From Paenisporosarcina cavernae (GTDB lineage Bacteria > Bacillota > Bacilli > Bacillales_A > Planococcaceae), in contig NZ_CP032418.1 in assembly GCF_003595195.1 (NCBI RefSeq), positions 1,252,501 through 1,316,500 of the forward strand: 64,000 bases of DNA, in the 5' to 3' direction. A program made the position numbers and the translations under genes. The notes beneath the pieces were generated by a model. That model was not told the DNA's origin, searched no databases, and was given only the letters and a program-made list of their open reading frames with translations. How positions within the stretch are numbered: the stretch's first letter is position 1; the number at the start of each line of letters is the position of its first letter. Positions 45,519 to 55,258 of the stretch are shown in pieces.

Positions 45519-46457
45519 ATGAATGAACAGTCAGCACCTGTATATGGCGGACAAGCTCTTTTAGAAGGAGTTATGTTTGGGGGAAAAGATCATACAGTTA
45601 CTGCAATACGAAGAAAAGATCAATCGATTGATTACTATCATTTACCTAGAGAACAAAAGCCCTTCCTACAAAATTTAAAAAAGATTCCTTTTTTAAGAGG
45701 AGTAGTTGCAATAGTAGAAGCAGCCGCTACAGGAAGCAAACATCTAAATTTCGCAAGCGAACGGTACGATGTTATGCCGGGAGAAGAAAAAGAAGAGGAA
45801 GAAGAACCTTCAAAATTGGCCATGTATTTAGGCGTGGCTTTGCTTGGAATTATCTCCTTCATTTTCGGAAAGTTCGTTTTCACATTAGTACCTGTTTTCT
45901 TAGCAGAACTTTTCGAATTTGTGATTCCATCTAAGACTGGTCAAATTTTACTTGAAAGTGGATTTAAATTAATTTTATTACTTTGTTATATTTACTTTAT
46001 CTCCATGACACCTTTAATCAAACGAGTATTCCAATATCATGGTGCAGAGCATAAAGTAATAAATGCATATGAACAAAATTTGCCTCTAACGGTTGAAAAT
46101 GTCCAGGCTCAGTCCAGACTCCATTATCGATGTGGTAGCAGTTTTATGTTATTTACCGTGATTGTGGGAATGGTCGTTTACTTCTTTGTGCCTGCTGATC
46201 CACTTTGGTTACGAGTCGTAGATCGTTTACTCCTCATTCCAGTGGTACTAGGCATTTCATTTGAAGTACTGCAAATGACGAATAAATTACGTAATATTCC
46301 TGTTTTACGATACTTAGGCTATCCAGGACTAGCGTTGCAGTTACTGACAACAAAGCCTCCTATGGACGATCAAGTTGAAGTGGCTATTGCTTCTTTTCAA
46401 AAACTTCACGAAATTGAACGTCATTTACCAGAAAAAGAGCAAGCTGAGTTAGTATAA
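45519..46457 (+). CDS. DUF1385 membrane protein YqhQ
   Basis: 312 residues from the ATG at 45519 with GAGGTG nine bases upstream. Starts with the family motif VYGGQALLEGVMFGG, then a charged region (EEKEEEEEPS near 105), two to four transmembrane helices, the RVFQYHGAEHKVINAYE motif with conserved histidines and another membrane pair. In the family this is suggestive of a metal-dependent membrane enzyme but no activity is established. Single-gene unit divergent from yqhR. Confidence 0.85.
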   Translation: MNEQSAPVYGGQALLEGVMFGGKDHTVTAIRRKDQSIDYYHLPREQKPFLQNLKKIPFLRGVVAIVEAAATGSKHLNFASERYDVMPGEEKEEEEEPSKLAMYLGVALLGIISFIFGKFVFTLVPVFLAELFEFVIPSKTGQILLESGFKLILLLCYIYFISMTPLIKRVFQYHGAEHKVINAYEQNLPLTVENVQAQSRLHYRCGSSFMLFTVIVGMVVYFFVPADPLWLRVVDRLLLIPVVLGISFEVLQMTNKLRNIPVLRYLGYPGLALQLLTTKPPMDDQVEVAIASFQKLHEIERHLPEKEQAELV

Positions 46458-46473
46458 CTCGCTTGCTCTTTTC
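46434..46473 (+). terminator. Terminator overlapping the end of yqhQ
   Basis: AAAGAGCAAGC and GAGTTA pair with TAACTC and GCTTGCTCTTT; a T run follows. The stem starts inside the last codons of the gene. Confidence 0.85.
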
Positions 46474-46492
46474 TCTTATGTCACTGAACTTC

Positions 46493-49057
46493 TTACAATC
46501 CACATTTTAGTTGCGCACCACAGTTGGTACACGTATTACATCCGCCCATTTCTTCGACCGTTCCTTTACGACATACTGGACAAGTATTGCCCACTTCCGA
46601 TCCAATGGTTACATTGGTAGAACGAAGGTCTTGAATCGTGTCTATTAATACAATTGGACGTTTTTCAAGCACTGCCTCTTCTTTTGGATCTTCTTCCATC
46701 TCATTCTCTTCTGCTTTTAATGTGAGAACTTGAGCATCACGGCTACCGTCTACATACACCGTGCCACCTTTAGCTCCCCCTTTGTATAAACGTTCATATA
46801 CTCCTTCTACTTGTTCCACGGAGTATCCTCTCGGTGCATTCACCGTCTTGGAAATGGAACTATCAATCCATCGTTGAATGATACATTGAACATCCGCATG
46901 TGCTTCTGGTTTTAACTCCATTGCTGTTACAAACCATTCAGGTAATGACGATTCCTCTGCAGATGGATTCTTTTCCAAATATTCTTGCACGATATCTGCT
47001 TTCACTTCCATAAATTTTCCTAAGCGTCCACTTCTATAGTACGTAAATGAAAAGTATGGCTCTAATCCTGTGGAAACTCCAACCATCGTTCCTGTAGAAC
47101 CAGTTGGTGCAACTGTTAATAAATGAGAATTTCGAATACCGTTTGCTAAGATTGATTCGCGAATCGACGTTGGCATCTTCTGCATGAATCCAGTTTTCGT
47201 AAATGCCTCACGTAGCTGTTTCGTTTCTGCATCATTTTCGCCAATCAAAAATGGAAAACTTCCTCGTTCCACTGCAAGTTGGGAAGATGTTTCATATGCC
47301 GTCGCAGCAATCGTTTCGAATAATTCGTCGACTAATTTGTTTCCTTCTTCTGAACCGTATTCCTTTTCACAGTAAATAAGTAAATCTGCTAATCCCATTA
47401 CTCCTAGACCAACACGACGCTCACCTAATGCCTGAACACGATTCTCTTCTAAAAAGTATGGGGTTGCATCAATAACATTGTCTTGCATACGAACTCCAAC
47501 ACGAACAGTTTCTTTTAATGATTCAAAGTCGACTGTTTTCGTTTCTTTATTTGCAAAACGGGCTAAATTGACTGCGGCTAAGTTACAAACGGAATATGGC
47601 GCAAGTGGTTGTTCACCGCATGGATTTGTCGCTACAACTTGTTGTCCGTAAGCTTTTGCATTTGTCATATCATTCGCATTATCAATGAAGAAAATTCCTG
47701 GTTCTGCAGAGTAGGTAGCACAAATATTAATTAAATTCCACAGTTCTCGTGCTTGAATTGTCCGATACACTCGTACTTCATGGCCCTGGCGTTCCCACTC
47801 TCGAACATCTCCTACTTCATGCCAGTGCGCATTATATGTTTGCATTTCTTCCTTCGAATACGATTCTACTGCAGGAAAACGCAGGTCAAATTCTTGATCT
47901 TTTTCCACAGCTTCCATGAATTCTTTTGTTAAGGTAACAGAAATATTAGCACCTGTTAAAAATTCGCTATTGTGTACAGTGTACGTTCCACCATCCCGTA
48001 ATTTAGCGGCAGCATCTTTCATGATTTGCTCGTTAAATCCGCCTTGTCCAGGAATGTTTTGGTAGTTTAGTATTCCTTGATACATTGCTTCTTCTTGCGA
48101 GGTAAGGGGCTTAAACTTTAACTTTTCTTTCGCAAGTTTGCGAATCGTCTCGTCTTTTGTTTGTTCTATTAAATAACGCAGAATTCGAGGATTTTGCATC
48201 TTTGAAATGATGAATTCTGCAATATCAGGATGCCAATCTGCTAGCATGATCATTTGGGCACCACGTCTAGATCCACCTTGCTCCACTAAGTGTGTAAGCT
48301 TCGCGATATCATCCAACCATGATACAGATCCAGAAGATTTCCCATTTACCCCTTTTGCTAGTGTATTACGAGGTCGTAAAGTAGAACCATTTGTCCCTAC
48401 TCCACCGCCACGACTCATAATTTCCATGACTTGTTTTCGATGATCGGAAATTCCTTCTCTCGAATCTGGAACGAATGGCATCACGTAACAATTGAAGTAG
48501 GTAACATCTGTTCCTGCTCCAGCTCCGTATATCACACGACCAGCCGGAATGAATTTAAGGTCAACGAGCTGCTCATAGAATTTTTGCTGCCATTCTTTTT
48601 GTAGCTCCTCTGTTTTTTCTACTGCGGATAACCCTGTCGCATTCCGAAGCGCAATTTGCTCATAATAAACCTCTAAAGGTTTTTCTATTACATCGAGTGA
48701 ACGATATACAATACCACTTTCTAATTCCCTTGGGTCATCAATCGCACTCCGGTAATCTTCTTCAATTAATACTTCCGCTTTCTTTTCTAATTCATTAATT
48801 GAAACTATGTAACCAAGTCCTCGTGCTGGAAACTTTGGATCCTCTTTGACTGTTAGTACGACAAAATCCCCGGCTTTTAACGTCTTCTTTTCTGTATCTT
48901 TAAACGAGTATCGATCTATCATCACTAATCGAGATACGCCTTTATGTGTTAATGTCATTTCTGAAGTTATCGGATGAACTTGTGTAAATTGTTTGATATC
49001 TTCATTTAATGCTTGTTTATTCAACTTCATTTTTGCTACTTCGGACGCTAAAACCAT
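46493..49057 (-). CDS. nrdJ: Class II (adenosylcobalamin-dependent) ribonucleoside-diphosphate reductase
   Basis: 854 residues from the ATG at 49057, nine bases after AAAAGGAG. An ATG three codons earlier touches the ribosome site, and a hydrophobic 27-codon upstream extension is non-coding. The ten-stranded barrel shows ATNPCGEQPLAPYSVCNLA with the active-site Cys and Glu, LRPRNTLAKGVNGKSSGSVS, and APTGSTGTMVGVSTGLEP. The C-terminus has a zinc-ribbon-like redox tail, CPVCRKG and CNTCTNCGAQLKCGL. It makes deoxyribonucleotides without oxygen and without a beta subunit. It is not at this locus in B. subtilis. Confidence 0.93.
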   Translation of the reverse strand: MVLASEVAKMKLNKQALNEDIKQFTQVHPITSEMTLTHKGVSRLVMIDRYSFKDTEKKTLKAGDFVVLTVKEDPKFPARGLGYIVSINELEKKAEVLIEEDYRSAIDDPRELESGIVYRSLDVIEKPLEVYYEQIALRNATGLSAVEKTEELQKEWQQKFYEQLVDLKFIPAGRVIYGAGAGTDVTYFNCYVMPFVPDSREGISDHRKQVMEIMSRGGGVGTNGSTLRPRNTLAKGVNGKSSGSVSWLDDIAKLTHLVEQGGSRRGAQMIMLADWHPDIAEFIISKMQNPRILRYLIEQTKDETIRKLAKEKLKFKPLTSQEEAMYQGILNYQNIPGQGGFNEQIMKDAAAKLRDGGTYTVHNSEFLTGANISVTLTKEFMEAVEKDQEFDLRFPAVESYSKEEMQTYNAHWHEVGDVREWERQGHEVRVYRTIQARELWNLINICATYSAEPGIFFIDNANDMTNAKAYGQQVVATNPCGEQPLAPYSVCNLAAVNLARFANKETKTVDFESLKETVRVGVRMQDNVIDATPYFLEENRVQALGERRVGLGVMGLADLLIYCEKEYGSEEGNKLVDELFETIAATAYETSSQLAVERGSFPFLIGENDAETKQLREAFTKTGFMQKMPTSIRESILANGIRNSHLLTVAPTGSTGTMVGVSTGLEPYFSFTYYRSGRLGKFMEVKADIVQEYLEKNPSAEESSLPEWFVTAMELKPEAHADVQCIIQRWIDSSISKTVNAPRGYSVEQVEGVYERLYKGGAKGGTVYVDGSRDAQVLTLKAEENEMEEDPKEEAVLEKRPIVLIDTIQDLRSTNVTIGSEVGNTCPVCRKGTVEEMGGCNTCTNCGAQLKCGL

Positions 49058-49088
49058 TGATTCCATCTCCTTTTTGTTGCAATTAAAA

Positions 49089-49137
49089 ACACAACATATA
49101 GTATCTATTATGATTAATAAGATACTATATGTTGCGT
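49089..49137. promoter_or_regulatory. Pair of NrdR-like boxes upstream of nrdJ
   Basis: ACACAACATATAGTAT (49089-49104) and ATACTATATGTTGCGT (49122-49137) are near-perfect inverted copies of each other, with centres 33 bases apart. Each resembles the NrdR box acACTATATaTTGTgt (about 12-13 of 16). Two boxes about three turns apart is the usual NrdR operator layout. The flanking arms form a 15-base perfect inverted repeat. Confidence 0.65.
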
Positions 49138-49221
49138 ATAGTTGCAAACATTTCTAAATTACAGAAAACCAGTAACGCCAACGTCCATAGGAAGAATGGA
49201 CCGAAAAAAATTTTTCTTTTA

Positions 49222-50058
49222 TTAAAATTTATTGTTCCATTCTAATGATCCATATTTTGTTTGTTCAAGCAAATGAACTTTTTCTTGTTGCTCCGGAGTC
49301 AGTACTAAAGGTTGTAAGTCAATTTGTAATCCAGCTTCAAATCCCTTCTTAAAAGCAGACACGCACTGTTCGATTCCAACTGGGTTTTCAAGTAAACGAT
49401 TGATCGCTACCGCTTTTTCCGGAAGAGAGTGTCGAACTTTTTCTTTCACCTCTTCCGAAGGGTAATGAAATAGTGAGACTAGTTGATCTTCATCCAAGTC
49501 TAGCAAGATTGCCCCATGTTGTAAAATGACACCTTTTTGTCGCGTCTGAGCGGAACCCGCCACTTTTTTCCCTTCAACGACTAATTCATACCATGAAGGA
49601 GCATCAAAGCAAACAGCACTTTTTGGTGACGTTAAATCTGCTTTTTTCTCATCGGAATCAGGTACCGAAAAATATGCTTGTAACCCCAATTCTTGAAATC
49701 CAATTAACAATCCTTCGCTTAGCACTCGATAAGCTTCCGTGACCGTAGCTGGCATATTCGGATACGACTCTTCCACGATGATACTATAAGTCAATTCTTT
49801 GTCATGCAATACCCCACGACCGCCAGTAGGTCGTCGTACAAACCCTAACCCTTGCTTTTGTACTTCCTCCATATTTACTTCTTTTGCCACTTTTTGAAAG
49901 TAACCAATCGATAGCGTTGCTGGATTCCATTCGTAAAAGCGAATAACAGGTCCAATTTCACCTTTACTATGTAACTCTAACAACGTCTCATCCATTGCCA
50001 TATTGTAAGCAGGGCTGTGAGCTCCTGTATAAAGAAAATTCCATTTTGTTTTAGTCAT
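49222..50058 (-). CDS. lipM: Octanoyl-[ACP]:protein N-octanoyltransferase LipM
   Basis: 278 residues, biotin/lipoate ligase fold. [18 protein letters not shown] binding loop near residues 75-93 and catalytic Cys150 in [12 protein letters not shown], the same position as in B. subtilis LipM, followed by [11 protein letters not shown]. It moves octanoate from acyl carrier protein to GcvH, from which it is relayed to E2 proteins. Divergent from yqhL and near the gcv genes, whose H protein is its partner. Confidence 0.94.
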   Translation of the reverse strand: MTKTKWNFLYTGAHSPAYNMAMDETLLELHSKGEIGPVIRFYEWNPATLSIGYFQKVAKEVNMEEVQKQGLGFVRRPTGGRGVLHDKELTYSIIVEESYPNMPATVTEAYRVLSEGLLIGFQELGLQAYFSVPDSDEKKADLTSPKSAVCFDAPSWYELVVEGKKVAGSAQTRQKGVILQHGAILLDLDEDQLVSLFHYPSEEVKEKVRHSLPEKAVAINRLLENPVGIEQCVSAFKKGFEAGLQIDLQPLVLTPEQQEKVHLLEQTKYGSLEWNNKF

Positions 50059-50114
50059 TGAATTTAGTACCTACCTTTTTTATAATGAATGGAGTAACAG
50101 AAAGGGGTTCAACT

Positions 50115-50498
50115 GTGGAATACTTATATATAATCTCCGCAATCTTGTTTGGTCTCATTGTGTACGTTCTAGTTTCTGGAATGCGCTTGAGAAAAGCAGT
50201 CACAAATTTAACGCAAGAACAATTCATCGAAGGATATCGTAAATCTCAACTAATTGACGTTCGAGAGCCAAAAGAATTCGATAATGGGCACATTTTGGGA
50301 GCGCGTAATTTACCTAACTCTCAGCTTCGTCAACGTTATAAAGAAATTCGTCCAGACAAACCAGTTTATTTGTATTGTCAAAGCGGCTCTAGAAGCGCAC
50401 GTACTGCTCTTTTCCTAAAGAAAAAAGGATATAATCAAGTATATCAGCTTCAAGGTGGATTTCGCCAATGGACTGGAAAAGTAAAATCAAAAAATTAA
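50115..50498 (+). CDS. Membrane-anchored rhodanese-like protein (YqhL)
   Basis: 127 residues from the GTG at 50115 (AAAGGGG site seven bases upstream; the longer frame starts inside the lipM promoter region). One N-terminal transmembrane helix (residues 3-21) and a rhodanese domain with LIDVREPKEF and active-site Cys88 in CQSGSRS. It probably transfers sulfur from persulfides; substrate unknown. Confidence 0.88.
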   Translation: MEYLYIISAILFGLIVYVLVSGMRLRKAVTNLTQEQFIEGYRKSQLIDVREPKEFDNGHILGARNLPNSQLRQRYKEIRPDKPVYLYCQSGSRSARTALFLKKKGYNQVYQLQGGFRQWTGKVKSKN

Positions 50499-50505
50499 TG
50501 ATTTG

Positions 50506-50530
50506 GAACCCATTTTATATGGGTTCTTTT
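50506..50530 (+). terminator. Terminator of yqhL
   Basis: GAACCCAT pairs with ATGGGTTC, followed by TTTTC. Confidence 0.75.
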
Positions 50531-50595
50531 CATTTGTAATAAAACAGTGATTAATTTCTATTTTTTTACGTGTGATTTACTTTAATTTGTCTAAA

Positions 50596-50700
50596 CGATC
50601 GATTCTCAGGACCAGGCGATCGATTCTCTGGACTAGGCGATCGATTCTCGACATAAGACGATCGATTCTCAGGACCAGGCGATCGATTCGTCATAATCAA
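50596..50700. repeat. Tandem array B, 21-bp unit, five copies
   Basis: Units begin at 50596, 50617, 50638, 50659 and 50680, each opening with CGATCGATTC. Copies one and four are identical (CGATCGATTCTCAGGACCAGG), copy two differs at two positions, copy three has a different second half, and copy five decays after ten bases. The array lies between the convergent yqhL and gcvPB genes. The rest of the 50,531-50,816 gap is AT-rich and shows nothing else. Confidence 0.93.
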
Positions 50701-50816
50701 TATCCATTTCATCCTATAGGACCATCCTTTGAGTACTCCATCTACTTCAGCAATTTTTCCTCACCGATAAAGTCATTTATCTCTTCCCATAACTAGAATC
50801 TGGTATATTTCATTCC

Positions 50817-50863
50817 CAAAAAAAGACTATAGATCCCCTTTAACAAGAGGGTAATCTATAGTC
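50817..50863 (-). terminator. Terminator of the gcv operon
   Basis: GACTATAGAT pairs with ATCTATAGTC, with a CCCTC/GAGGG-type inner stem, and is followed by TTTTTTT on the minus strand, nine bases after the gcvPB stop. Confidence 0.85.
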
Positions 50864-50871
50864 CGTATCAT

Positions 50872-52332
50872 TTATGCTTTTGTATAACGAAGAATAGGAT
50901 TACGTGCAGCTTTTGTCTCATCTAAGCGTTTGATAACTGTTGTATGAGGAGCTTCTTGCACAATTTCTGGATTTTCTTCGACTTCTTTTGCAATTTGAAT
51001 CATTGCATCGATAAAAGCATCGAGTGTTTCTTTCGATTCTGTTTCTGTTGGTTCAATCATCATACCTTCTTCCACATTGAGTGGGAAGTAAATTGTCGGT
51101 GGGTGGTAACCGAAATCAAGTAATCGTTTTGCCATATCTAGCGTTCGAACACCTAATTTCTTCTGTCTTCTACCACTTAACACAAACTCATGCTTACAGT
51201 GCCTATCATATGGTAAATCAAAGTATGGCTGTAGTTTCCGCATCATGTAATTTGCATTTAACACCGCATACTCTGTTACTGCTTTTAAACCGTCTGGACC
51301 CATAGTACGGATATACGTGTAGGCACGGACATTAATTCCGAAATTCCCATAGAAAGGTTTAACTCGCCCAATCGATTGAGGACGATTATAATCGAACGTA
51401 TAGCCATCTTCCGTTTTAATTAGCACTGGTTTAGGTAGGAAGGGAATTAAATCTTTCTTCACTCCTACAGGACCAGATCCCGGCCCTCCACCACCATGAG
51501 GACCAGTGAAGGTCTTGTGTAAGTTTAAATGAACACAATCAAATCCCATATCTCCTGGTCGAGCTTTTGACATAACCGCATTTAAGTTAGCCCCATCATA
51601 ATATAGTTTGCCGCCAACTTCATGAATGATTGCTGCCATCTCTAGAATGTGTTCTTCAAATAATCCAAGTGTATTGGGATTTGTCAGCATTAGTGCTGCT
51701 GTGTCTCTACCAACTACTCGTTTTAAGTCTTCTAGATCGACCAATCCATGTTCGTCGGATTTAACTGTAACTGTTTCAAATCCTGCAACAGTTGCGGAAG
51801 CTGGATTTGTACCGTGTGCTGAGTCGGGAACTATTACTTTCGTCCGCTCAAGGTCTCCATTTGCTTCAAAATACGCACGAATCATCATTAGTGCCGTCCA
51901 CTCACCATGTGCACCAGCAGCAGGTTGAAGTGTTACTTCGTCCATCCCTGTAATCTCGATAAGATGCTCTTGAAGATCGTACATTAATTCCATTGCACCT
52001 TGAACGGTGCTTTCATCTTGTAATGGATGAATATTTGCAAAACCTGAGAAACGTGCAACTGCTTCATTAATTTTCGGATTATATTTCATCGTGCACGAAC
52101 CTAGTGGATAAAAACCAGAGTCAACTCCATGATTTCGCTTTGAAAGCGCAGTATAGTGTCTCATAATATCTAGCTCCGAGACTTCTGGTAATTCAGCTGG
52201 AACTTCTCTTACAGCTTCAGTAGGTAATAAACTTGAAAGATCAATTTCCGGTACATCTAATTCAGGCAAACTATAGCCGATCCGTCCTTCTTTTGTCATT
52301 TCAAAAATTAACGGTTGATTGTCTTTATGCAC
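50872..52332 (-). CDS. gcvPB: Glycine dehydrogenase (decarboxylating) subunit 2
   Basis: 486 residues from the GTG at 52332, overlapping the gcvPA stop by eight bases; the longer frame lies inside gcvPA. PLP enzyme: schiff-base Lys273 in [18 protein letters not shown], with [11 protein letters not shown] and YYDGANLNA of the cofactor pocket. With GcvPA it decarboxylates glycine and passes the aminomethyl group to lipoyl-GcvH. Confidence 0.95.
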   Translation of the reverse strand: MHKDNQPLIFEMTKEGRIGYSLPELDVPEIDLSSLLPTEAVREVPAELPEVSELDIMRHYTALSKRNHGVDSGFYPLGSCTMKYNPKINEAVARFSGFANIHPLQDESTVQGAMELMYDLQEHLIEITGMDEVTLQPAAGAHGEWTALMMIRAYFEANGDLERTKVIVPDSAHGTNPASATVAGFETVTVKSDEHGLVDLEDLKRVVGRDTAALMLTNPNTLGLFEEHILEMAAIIHEVGGKLYYDGANLNAVMSKARPGDMGFDCVHLNLHKTFTGPHGGGGPGSGPVGVKKDLIPFLPKPVLIKTEDGYTFDYNRPQSIGRVKPFYGNFGINVRAYTYIRTMGPDGLKAVTEYAVLNANYMMRKLQPYFDLPYDRHCKHEFVLSGRRQKKLGVRTLDMAKRLLDFGYHPPTIYFPLNVEEGMMIEPTETESKETLDAFIDAMIQIAKEVEENPEIVQEAPHTTVIKRLDETKAARNPILRYTKA

Positions 52333-53671
52333 GATAAGCCCCCACTTCCTGCACGAATGCGTCAATTTCTTCTTTCGTTCGTTGCTCTGTTACTGCAATC
52401 AAACATTGTCCATCCCATTTTTCTGAAACTCTTCCTAAATCAAACCCGCCTATAATCCCTTTATCGAATAAGACTTTATTTAGAGCTGTAACATTCGATT
52501 TAAGATCAATCACTAGTTCATTAAAATGAGCACCTTGATAAAGGACGTGAATACCTGCTTTTTCAAGTGCTTTCTTTGCATAATGTGTCTTCGCAATATT
52601 TTGTATGGCAATATCTTGGATTCCCTGTTTTCCTAATGCAGTCATAGCAACAGAAGCAGCCAAAGCATTGAGCGCTTGGTTCGAACAAATGTTGGAGGTC
52701 GCTTTATCACGACGAATATGTTGCTCTCGTGCTTGAAGTGTAAGTACAAACCCTCTACGACCAACTTCATCAGTCGTTTCACCTACTAGACGTCCTGGAA
52801 CTTTTCGCATTAACGCTTTTGTCACGGCGAAATAACCACAATGCGGTCCTCCAAATGATTCAGGAATTCCAAACGGTTGAGCATCTCCTACCACGATATC
52901 TGCCCCTAACTTGCCTGGAGGTGTTAATACGCCTAAAGAAAGGGGGTTTGATGACACAACAAATAACGCTTTTTGTTCATGCGCGATTTTTTCGATTGTA
53001 CTTAACGATTCGATTTGACCGAAGAAATTCGGATATTGAACCATAACAGCGGCAATTGAATCATCCATTAATGAAGTTAATGCTTCCACATCTGTTATTC
53101 CATCTTTCGATGGAACAACCACTACATCAATTGATTGACCAAGCGCATATGTTTTTACCACATCTATTGATTCCGGATGAACTGTTTCAGACACTAGAAT
53201 TTTTTTGCGGCGTGTATGACCTGCAGCTAGCATACCAGCTTCCGCCAAAGCAGTTCCTCCATCGTACATAGAAGAGTTTGCTAAATCCATGCCAGTTAAT
53301 TCACAAATCATCGTCTGAAATTCAAAAATCGCTTGAAGCTCTCCTTGAGAAATTTCCGGTTGGTAAGGAGTATAAGCGGTGTAAAATTCTGAACGAGAAA
53401 TAACATGATCTACAATAATTGGTTTGTAATGATCATAGACCCCTGCACCTAAAAAACTGGCATATGATTTTGTATCTGCATTTTTAGCTGCTAGTGCCGC
53501 TAATTCTTTCGTTAATTCATTTTCAGACTTTGCTTCTTTAATGGCATAATTCCCCTGAAATCTTACTTTCTCCGGAATATCAGCAAACAAATCATCAATC
53601 TTTTCAACGCCAATCGCTTCTAACATTTCTAATTGGTCTTGTTCCGCCATTGGTAAGTAACGATGCTTCAT
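52325..53671 (-). CDS. gcvPA: Glycine dehydrogenase (decarboxylating) subunit 1
   Basis: 448 residues, split-type P-protein half. N-terminus [55 protein letters not shown] and [12 protein letters not shown] are landmarks of GcvPA. It lacks the PLP lysine, which is in GcvPB. Gap to gcvT is 24 bases, so gcvT-gcvPA-gcvPB form one operon under the glycine riboswitch. Confidence 0.95.
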   Translation of the reverse strand: MKHRYLPMAEQDQLEMLEAIGVEKIDDLFADIPEKVRFQGNYAIKEAKSENELTKELAALAAKNADTKSYASFLGAGVYDHYKPIIVDHVISRSEFYTAYTPYQPEISQGELQAIFEFQTMICELTGMDLANSSMYDGGTALAEAGMLAAGHTRRKKILVSETVHPESIDVVKTYALGQSIDVVVVPSKDGITDVEALTSLMDDSIAAVMVQYPNFFGQIESLSTIEKIAHEQKALFVVSSNPLSLGVLTPPGKLGADIVVGDAQPFGIPESFGGPHCGYFAVTKALMRKVPGRLVGETTDEVGRRGFVLTLQAREQHIRRDKATSNICSNQALNALAASVAMTALGKQGIQDIAIQNIAKTHYAKKALEKAGIHVLYQGAHFNELVIDLKSNVTALNKVLFDKGIIGGFDLGRVSEKWDGQCLIAVTEQRTKEEIDAFVQEVGAYRA

Positions 53672-53695
53672 GCTAAAGATACCTTCTTCCCGCTA

Positions 53696-54796
53696 TTATT
53701 TTTGTCGTTTATAAAAAGGTGTTTCAACTATTTTAGCTTTTAATTTTTTTCCTCTAATTTCTACTTCAACCTCTGTTCCTAACTCTGTGTAAGAGGATTG
53801 TATCAAAGCTAACCCAATATTCTTTTTCAATGTAGGAGATTGTGTTCCAGTAGTAACAAAACCAATTTTTTCATCACCAGTATAGACGTCGTAGCCAAAT
53901 CTTGGAATCCCTTTATCAATCATCTCGATTCCAACTAATTGACGCGGGACACCTTGTTCTTTCTGTTCTACGAGAACCGATTTTCCGTTGAAATCTTCGT
54001 TTTTTTTCAATTTAACAACAAAACCAATTCCCGCTTCTAAAGGAGAAATATCTTTCGATAGTTCTTGGCCATAAAGTGCAAGACACGCTTCAAATCGGAG
54101 AGTATCACGAGCACCTAATCCACAAGGCTTTAACTCTTCGCTTGTTTTTGATAATAAATCATTCCACAACGCCACAATTGCTTCCGGTTTTCCGTAAATT
54201 TCAAATCCGTCTTCTCCCGTGTATCCAGTGCGTGAGACTAAAAAAGTAGAGTCGCCGATTTTGACATCCGCATTAAAACGGAAAAAGCCAATTTCAGATA
54301 AAGGCGTCGAAGTAAATCGTTGTAGAATTTCCTGCGCTTTTGGGCCTTGTAACGCTAACTGCCCAAAATTGTCCGAAACATTTTTAATCTCTACGTTTCC
54401 AAAACTATTATCCATCATCCATTTATAATCTTTTTCAATATTAGAAGCATTTACTACTAATAAATAACTTGTTTCGTTATACCGGTAAATTAATAAATCA
54501 TCCACCGTTCCACCATCTGTGTAACACATCGCCGTATACTGTGCTTGCCCATCTGACAATTTCGCCACATCATTCGTCACTAACTTTTGCAAATAAGCAA
54601 GACTATCAGGACCTTCAACGGCGATTTCACCCATATGAGAGACATCAAACAATCCTGCGTTCGTGCGCACAGCTTCATGTTCTTCTTTGATGCTAGAGAA
54701 TTGGACAGGCAACTCCCATCCTCCAAAGTCAATTGTTTTTCCTCCCGAAGCAGCATAGGAATTAAATAAAGGGGTTCTTTTTAATGAATTACTCAT
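53696..54796 (-). CDS. gcvT: Aminomethyltransferase (glycine cleavage T protein)
   Basis: 366 residues. Landmarks: [45 protein letters not shown] and the folate-side [21 protein letters not shown]. It releases ammonia and gives methylene-tetrahydrofolate, which FolD then uses. First gene after the riboswitch; leader of about 120 bases between terminator and start. Confidence 0.96.
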   Translation of the reverse strand: MSNSLKRTPLFNSYAASGGKTIDFGGWELPVQFSSIKEEHEAVRTNAGLFDVSHMGEIAVEGPDSLAYLQKLVTNDVAKLSDGQAQYTAMCYTDGGTVDDLLIYRYNETSYLLVVNASNIEKDYKWMMDNSFGNVEIKNVSDNFGQLALQGPKAQEILQRFTSTPLSEIGFFRFNADVKIGDSTFLVSRTGYTGEDGFEIYGKPEAIVALWNDLLSKTSEELKPCGLGARDTLRFEACLALYGQELSKDISPLEAGIGFVVKLKKNEDFNGKSVLVEQKEQGVPRQLVGIEMIDKGIPRFGYDVYTGDEKIGFVTTGTQSPTLKKNIGLALIQSSYTELGTEVEVEIRGKKLKAKIVETPFYKRQK

Positions 54797-54916
54797 GTGT
54801 TATGCCTCCTAAAGTGAAGTGCTAGTATGTTCAATTTTACAGATGGAAGACTCACTTCTTTTAAACTACGAGGTAACCTGTGTTTTTATCTTTGTACCAT
54901 TTTCTAAACTACCTCA

Positions 54917-54958
54917 TGAAAAAAGGACAGAGAATCCCCTTAAATGGATTCTCTGTCC
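54917..54958 (-). terminator. Riboswitch-controlled terminator before gcvT
   Basis: GGACAGAGAATCC pairs perfectly with GGATTCTCTGTCC and is followed by TTTTTTC on the minus strand. It directly follows the second glycine aptamer and shares its GGACAGAG end, the expected switch between terminator and aptamer P1. Confidence 0.85.
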
Positions 54959-55130
54959 TGTGACCTGAAAGTTTAGCCATTTGGCTTGCCTCGTTGGTAG
55001 TCAATAATGACTTTCTCCAGAGTCGCGTCCAATACGAGTCTTTTTGCCTGAGAGATTGACAATCACAAGTTTGCTCCTTCGGCGACACATCAAAGTGTTC
55101 TCTCCTCGTACTCTCTACCGCTATACAACC
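54959..55130 (-). promoter_or_regulatory. Tandem glycine riboswitch
   Basis: Two gcvT-type aptamers in series on the minus strand. Aptamer one has GAGGAGAG, CGCCGAAGGAGCAA and CTCTCAGGCAAAAAGACTCGTA. Aptamer two has GGACGCGACTCTGGAGA, ACCAACGAGGCAAGCC and AACTTTCAGGTCACAGGACAGAG. Position upstream of gcvT-gcvPA-gcvPB and a following intrinsic terminator match the known glycine-on switch. Confidence 0.95.
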
Positions 55131-55166
55131 TAATAAAGTTATCAAAGAAGTGAAAATCTTTCTTAT

Positions 55167-55195
55167 ATCCTAACATTAGTTATGTAATTCGGCAA
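55167..55195 (-). promoter_or_regulatory. Sigma-A promoter of the gcv operon
   Basis: TTGCCG (55195-55190), 17-base spacer, TAGGAT (55172-55167) on the minus strand. Transcription would start about 30 bases before the first aptamer. Confidence 0.5.
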
Positions 55196-55215
55196 TCATT
55201 TTTAAATCAATCACT

Positions 55216-55258
55216 AAAAAACGAACAATAAAAGTATAATAACTTCTAATGTTCGCTT
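55216..55258 (-). terminator. Terminator after aroK, end of the comG operon
   Basis: GCGAACA with inner AGAAGT pairs with ACTTTT and TTGTTCG, followed by TTTTTTAG on the minus strand. The aroK stop codon lies within the stem. Confidence 0.7.

Noticed and set aside
50572-50796. Plus-strand frame across array B
   Set aside because: Repeat-derived, no ribosome site, and it starts just after the yqhL terminator.
54909-55145. Minus-strand 78-codon frame
   Set aside because: It lies wholly over the glycine riboswitch and terminator, and its residues simply translate aptamer sequence.
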